Assembly: GCF_014748335.1 (NCBI RefSeq)
Contig: NZ_JAAVIY010000011.1
Location: 23,079 to 87,078 of the forward strand
DNA length: 64,000 nucleotides
Reading direction: 5' to 3'
Origin: Flavobacterium selenitireducens
GTDB taxonomy: Bacteria > Bacteroidota > Bacteroidia > Flavobacteriales > Flavobacteriaceae
Shown here: in pieces, positions 61,078-64,000 of the stretch
Position numbering within the stretch: the stretch's first letter is position 1
How the letters are laid out: each line of letters opens with the position of its first letter
Notes under the pieces: generated by a model
The model's database searches: none
Told to the model about the DNA's origin: nothing
Seen by the model: only the letters and a program-made list of their open reading frames with translations
Program-made: the position numbers and the translations under genes

Positions 61078-61080
61078 GCA

Positions 61081-61220
61081 GCTTGTCCGGCTGTCCGCTC
61101 TTAGTTTTGAGGTTCGTGCGTTTTTTTGCAACTCGTTCTTCGGGCTTCCTGCGGTCGCCCTCGAACTTCGGCAAAAAATACACCCGAACCCACAAAAGCT
61201 AACCGCTTCCATCCGGGCTG
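61081..61220 (+). ncRNA. Structured intergenic element, copy 2
   Basis: Head TGTCCGGCTGTCCGCTCTTAG-TTTT (61087-61111), a long central imperfect hairpin (GGTTCG...CGAACC, inner GTTCTTCGGGC...GCCCTCGAAC), tail AAAAG-CTAA-CCGCTTCCATCCGGGCTG (from 61194). The head and tail match copy 1 in length and order, and the TTAG/CTAA pair replaces copy 1's TATC/GATG, so pairing is preserved. Just after adk on the same strand. Confidence 0.6.
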
Positions 61221-61402
61221 GTTCCGAGGAAAAAAGCGGCTGCGATAAACAGGAACAGCGATCAGTAGAGACGAACGGATGGGATCCGTGAAATCATGGA
61301 ATCCGATGCAAGTTAGAAGAGTGACCTAACAAAGAACAGAAGCGTTTGTTCGAGGTTTAATGGTCAAAAGCACAACATAAAAAAGACGCCTAGCGCAAAT
61401 TC

Positions 61403-61432
61403 GAATCCTGAGCCAATCAATTCTCAGGATTC
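61403..61432 (+). promoter_or_regulatory. Perfect hairpin in the leader of the CorC-like gene
   Basis: gaatcctgag / ctcaggattc, 10-bp perfect inverted repeat with a 10-base loop, ending 8 bases before the ATG. No T run follows, so it is not a standard terminator. The stretch 61221-61402 shows no gene. Confidence 0.5.
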
Positions 61433-61440
61433 AACCCAAA

Positions 61441-62718
61441 ATGGAAATATTAATAATTTTATTGCTTATAATTCTCAACGGCGTGTTTTCCATGTCCGAG
61501 ATCGCGTTGATTTCCGCCAGGAAGAACCGTCTCGAAAACGCAGCCAAAAAAGGAAACAAAGGAGCGCAAACGGCCCTGGAACTTTCCAACGCGCCAAATA
61601 AGTTCCTGTCTACGGTTCAAATCGGCATTACGCTGATCGGGATTTTGACCGGTATTTTCTCGGGCGACAAAGTGACCGCGGACGTCCAGGCGTTCGTAGA
61701 AGGTTTTGAGAGCCTCAAGCCGTATGCGGAATCGTTGTCGGTTGGAATCGTCGTGGTGATTTTAACGTTCTTTTCGTTGGTTCTCGGCGAGCTTCTTCCA
61801 AAGCGCATCGGGTTGAACTATCCGGAAAAAATCGCGAAATCGATCTCGATCCCGATGAAATGGATTTCCGTCATTACCGCGCCGTTTATCTGGTTGCTCA
61901 CGGTTTCCACGGAGTTTCTGCTCAAAATCTTCATGATCAAGCCATCGGCTGAAGGCAAAGTCACCGAGGAGGAAATCAAAGCTATCATCAAGGAAGGAAC
62001 CGAAGGGGGCGAAGTCCAGGAAATCGAGCACGACATCATGGAGCGCGTGTTCCACATCGGCGACAGGAAAGTAAATTCGTTGATGACACACCGCAAATCG
62101 GTCATGTTTCTTCCGCTGAACGCGAATAAAGAACAGACGCGCGAATTGATGCTCAGGGAATTGCATTCGATTTATCCGGTTTACGGGGAAAATTACGACG
62201 ACATCGTGGGCGTGGTCAACCTCAAAAGCATTTTCGCCCATTTTGAGGAAGCCGATTTCAATATTGCGAGAATCATGGTCGAAGCGCCGTTCATCATGGA
62301 GCAGACTACCGCGTACAACGCTTTGGAAAACTTCAAGAAAAGTGGTGTCCATTATGCTTTCGTGGCCGATGAATACGGTGTTTTCCAGGGAATCATCACG
62401 CTTAACGACATTTTGGAAGCCCTCGTTGGCGATGCGTCGGACTTTTACGGGGAAGATTTCAAGCTCGTCCCACGCGAGGACGGCAGCTGGCTCGTCGACG
62501 GTCATTATCCGCTTCACGATTTCCTCACGTATTTTGAACTCGACGACATGGTTACCGATTACGAAGTCACGACGGTTTCGGGTCTTATCATGACCGAATT
62601 GTCGCGCATCCCGAAACAAGGCGAAAAACTGCAATGGCAAAACTTTGAGCTCGAAGTCATCGACATGGACGGTGTCAAGATCGACAAAGTTTTAGTGACA
62701 TCCGTTAAGGAGAAATGA
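61441..62718 (+). CDS. HlyC/CorC (CNNM)-family membrane protein with CBS domains
   Basis: 425 residues. N-terminal DUF21/CNNM membrane domain with about four helices (LLLIILNGVFSMSEIALISARKNRLE, LSTVQIGITLIGILTG), two CBS domains (about 200-330), and a C-terminal CorC_HlyC domain (EDFKLVPREDGSWLVDG...FELEVIDMDG). Family members affect Mg2+ or Co2+ efflux. The gene has a hairpin leader. Confidence 0.93.
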   Translation: MEILIILLLIILNGVFSMSEIALISARKNRLENAAKKGNKGAQTALELSNAPNKFLSTVQIGITLIGILTGIFSGDKVTADVQAFVEGFESLKPYAESLSVGIVVVILTFFSLVLGELLPKRIGLNYPEKIAKSISIPMKWISVITAPFIWLLTVSTEFLLKIFMIKPSAEGKVTEEEIKAIIKEGTEGGEVQEIEHDIMERVFHIGDRKVNSLMTHRKSVMFLPLNANKEQTRELMLRELHSIYPVYGENYDDIVGVVNLKSIFAHFEEADFNIARIMVEAPFIMEQTTAYNALENFKKSGVHYAFVADEYGVFQGIITLNDILEALVGDASDFYGEDFKLVPREDGSWLVDGHYPLHDFLTYFELDDMVTDYEVTTVSGLIMTELSRIPKQGEKLQWQNFELEVIDMDGVKIDKVLVTSVKEK

Positions 62719-62754
62719 TTTAAGGTTTAAAGTTTAAGGTTTAAGGTTTAAAGT
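62719..62754 (+). repeat. GGTTTAA heptamer repeat
   Basis: About five heptamer-type units (TTTAAGG / GTTTAAA) right after the CorC-like stop. Complement of the array at 12111. Confidence 0.85.
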
Positions 62755-62846
62755 TGCGGCGGTCGCATTGAACCAAAAGGAAGTAAAATAATCAAGCCAA
62801 AGACGGAGCCGTTTGCTCAGGCACTTTGCGCTCAGGCACTCAGAAA

Positions 62847-63857
62847 ATGACTGAAGGAAATTTCGTAGACTACGTCAAAATATATGTTTCATCCGGAAAA
62901 GGAGGTAAGGGATCCACGCACTTGCACCGCGAAAAGTTCATCGAAAAAGGTGGACCGGACGGAGGCGACGGCGGCCGTGGCGGGCATGTGATCCTGAGAG
63001 GCAACAAAGGCCTCTGGACGCTGTTCCACCTCAAGTTCGCCAAACACGTCAAGGCCGGTCACGGTGGGGACGGAGGGTCGTCCCGCTCGACGGGACACGA
63101 TGGAGAAGACAAATACATAGAGGTGCCGCTCGGAACGGTCGTCCGCGACAAGGATTCCAACGAAATCATGTTTGAAATCACGGAGGATGGAGAGGAACGC
63201 GTGATTGCGAAAGGCGGCAAAGGCGGGCTCGGCAACTGGCATTTCCGCTCGTCGACGAACCAGACGCCGCGTTATTCCCAACCTGGGATGCCGCCTGAAG
63301 AACACGATATCGTTTTGGAATTGAAAGTCCTGGCAGATGTTGGTCTTGTCGGATTTCCGAATGCGGGCAAATCGACGTTGCTCTCGGTGTTGACCTCGGC
63401 CAAGCCTAAGATCGCAGATTATCCGTTTACGACGCTAAAACCGAATTTGGGCATCGTCGCCTACCGCGATTTCCAGTCGTTCGTGATCGCGGACATTCCG
63501 GGAATTATCGAAGGTGCGGCAGAAGGAAAAGGTTTGGGGCATTATTTCCTGCGCCACATCGAACGCAATTCGACGCTGTTGTTCCTCGTTCCTGCCGACG
63601 CAAAGGATATCGTGGACGAATATAACATCTTGCTCAACGAACTCGACAAATACAACCCGGAAATGCTCGACAAGGAGCGTTTGCTCGTGATTTCCAAAAC
63701 CGACATGCTCGACGAGGAACTCAAAGCAGAGATGAAAAAAGAGGTGGAGAAGCGATTGAAGGGCGTTCCGTTCATGTTTATCTCATCGGTGGCCCAACAA
63801 GGTTTGGTGGAATTGAAGGATAAGTTGTGGGCGATGTTGAACACGGAAGAAAAATAA
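62847..63857 (+). CDS. obgE: Obg-family GTPase
   Basis: 336 residues from ATG 62847 ([13 protein letters not shown]). An in-frame ATG at 62826 adds seven residues that are not conserved. Obg fold with Gly-rich loops ([32 protein letters not shown]), then the G domain: GFPNAGKS (169-176), [28 protein letters not shown]. Essential ribosome-assembly / stress GTPase. Ends with a T-rich hairpin. Confidence 0.97.
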   Translation: MTEGNFVDYVKIYVSSGKGGKGSTHLHREKFIEKGGPDGGDGGRGGHVILRGNKGLWTLFHLKFAKHVKAGHGGDGGSSRSTGHDGEDKYIEVPLGTVVRDKDSNEIMFEITEDGEERVIAKGGKGGLGNWHFRSSTNQTPRYSQPGMPPEEHDIVLELKVLADVGLVGFPNAGKSTLLSVLTSAKPKIADYPFTTLKPNLGIVAYRDFQSFVIADIPGIIEGAAEGKGLGHYFLRHIERNSTLLFLVPADAKDIVDEYNILLNELDKYNPEMLDKERLLVISKTDMLDEELKAEMKKEVEKRLKGVPFMFISSVAQQGLVELKDKLWAMLNTEEK

Positions 63858-63898
63858 TGGCATTTAAACTTATTGGTTTTAGAACCTTTGAGAATTTC

Positions 63899-63923
63899 AA
63901 GACCGCTCCCAAGGCGGTTTTTT
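63899..63923 (+). terminator. Rho-independent terminator
   Basis: Stem ACCGC / GCGGT extended by A-T pairs, followed by six T, 40 bases after the obgE stop. Confidence 0.8.
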
Positions 63924-63950
63924 GGTTTTGTATCGCGACTGGTTTGCGTG

Positions 63951-64000
63951 AAGGATGGAAGCGGCATCCTTTTAGGTTCGGGGCGGGCGCAGCCCGCCCC
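63951..64000 (-). ncRNA. Structured intergenic element, copy 3 (cut by window end)
   Basis: On the minus strand the tail AAAAGGATGCCGCTTCCATCC matches copies 1 and 2. Preceding it is a 9-bp hairpin ggggcgggc / gcccgcccc (63980-64000). The head must lie beyond the window. It lacks the terminal GGGCTA. Confidence 0.5.

Overview
This 64 kb window comes from the chromosome of a Flavobacteriaceae-type Bacteroidota, probably Flavobacterium or a close relative. The evidence is: type IX secretion (T9SS) C-terminal domains of two kinds, a gliding-type (CHU_C) C-terminus, promoters of the Bacteroidota form TTTG-N17-23-TAnnTTTG, lipoproteins with serine- or alanine-preceded lipobox cysteines, a TonB-dependent receptor, and many TTG/GTG or leaderless-looking starts. 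Base composition is near 50% GC by eye, high for the group. No rRNA, phage, transposase or CRISPR array is visible; the only tRNA is tRNA-Val(TAC).

Layout. 1-3.9 kb: 3' part of a secreted multidomain GH5 glycosidase plus a lipoprotein. 4-9.3 kb: SulP anion transporter, DUF808 membrane protein, alpha/beta hydrolase lipoprotein, and a divergent HxlR regulator / SDR / SnoaL-like unit. 9.5-14.5 kb (minus): anmK, an amino-acid dehydrogenase, a TonB-family protein, folC and tRNA-Val. 14.6-20.9 kb: acyl-CoA dehydrogenase, DUF4397 lipoprotein, and a hybrid histidine kinase facing a sigma54 response regulator across a degenerate tandem repeat. 21-31.8 kb: DinB, NRDE, ATP-grasp, LysE-like, SDR, SprT-like, mannose-1-phosphate guanylyltransferase, a 1064-residue CHU_C surface protein, and the MlaE/MlaF lipid transporter. 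32-40.9 kb: HTH/DUF2975 pair, NmrA-like protein, glycosyltransferase, methyltransferase, KASIII-like enzyme, truncated haemoglobin, gcvP, a membrane protein. 41-46.7 kb: a GbsR-led six-gene operon bracketed by two paralogous small membrane proteins, then a PAS-LuxR regulator. 46.8-50.7 kb: M3 peptidase, purE, purK. 50.9-59.8 kb: lipoproteins, dicarboxylate symporter, DinB/VOC genes, and a TonB receptor coupled to a PQQ-type sugar dehydrogenase. 59.9-64 kb: hpt, adk, CorC-like protein, obgE.

Most notable: (i) a structured intergenic element in three copies (35.3, 61.1 and 63.95 kb) whose two complete copies show compensatory changes in a stem; (ii) a 25-bp tandem duplication that frameshifts the start of an SRPBCC gene; (iii) a PQQ-type dehydrogenase translationally coupled to a TonB receptor, suggesting cofactor scavenging; (iv) several families of short intergenic repeats (TTAGCGAA, TTAAACC, ACCATTAAG and a GC-rich array), one of which brackets purE on both sides and supplies the ends of some neighbouring genes.
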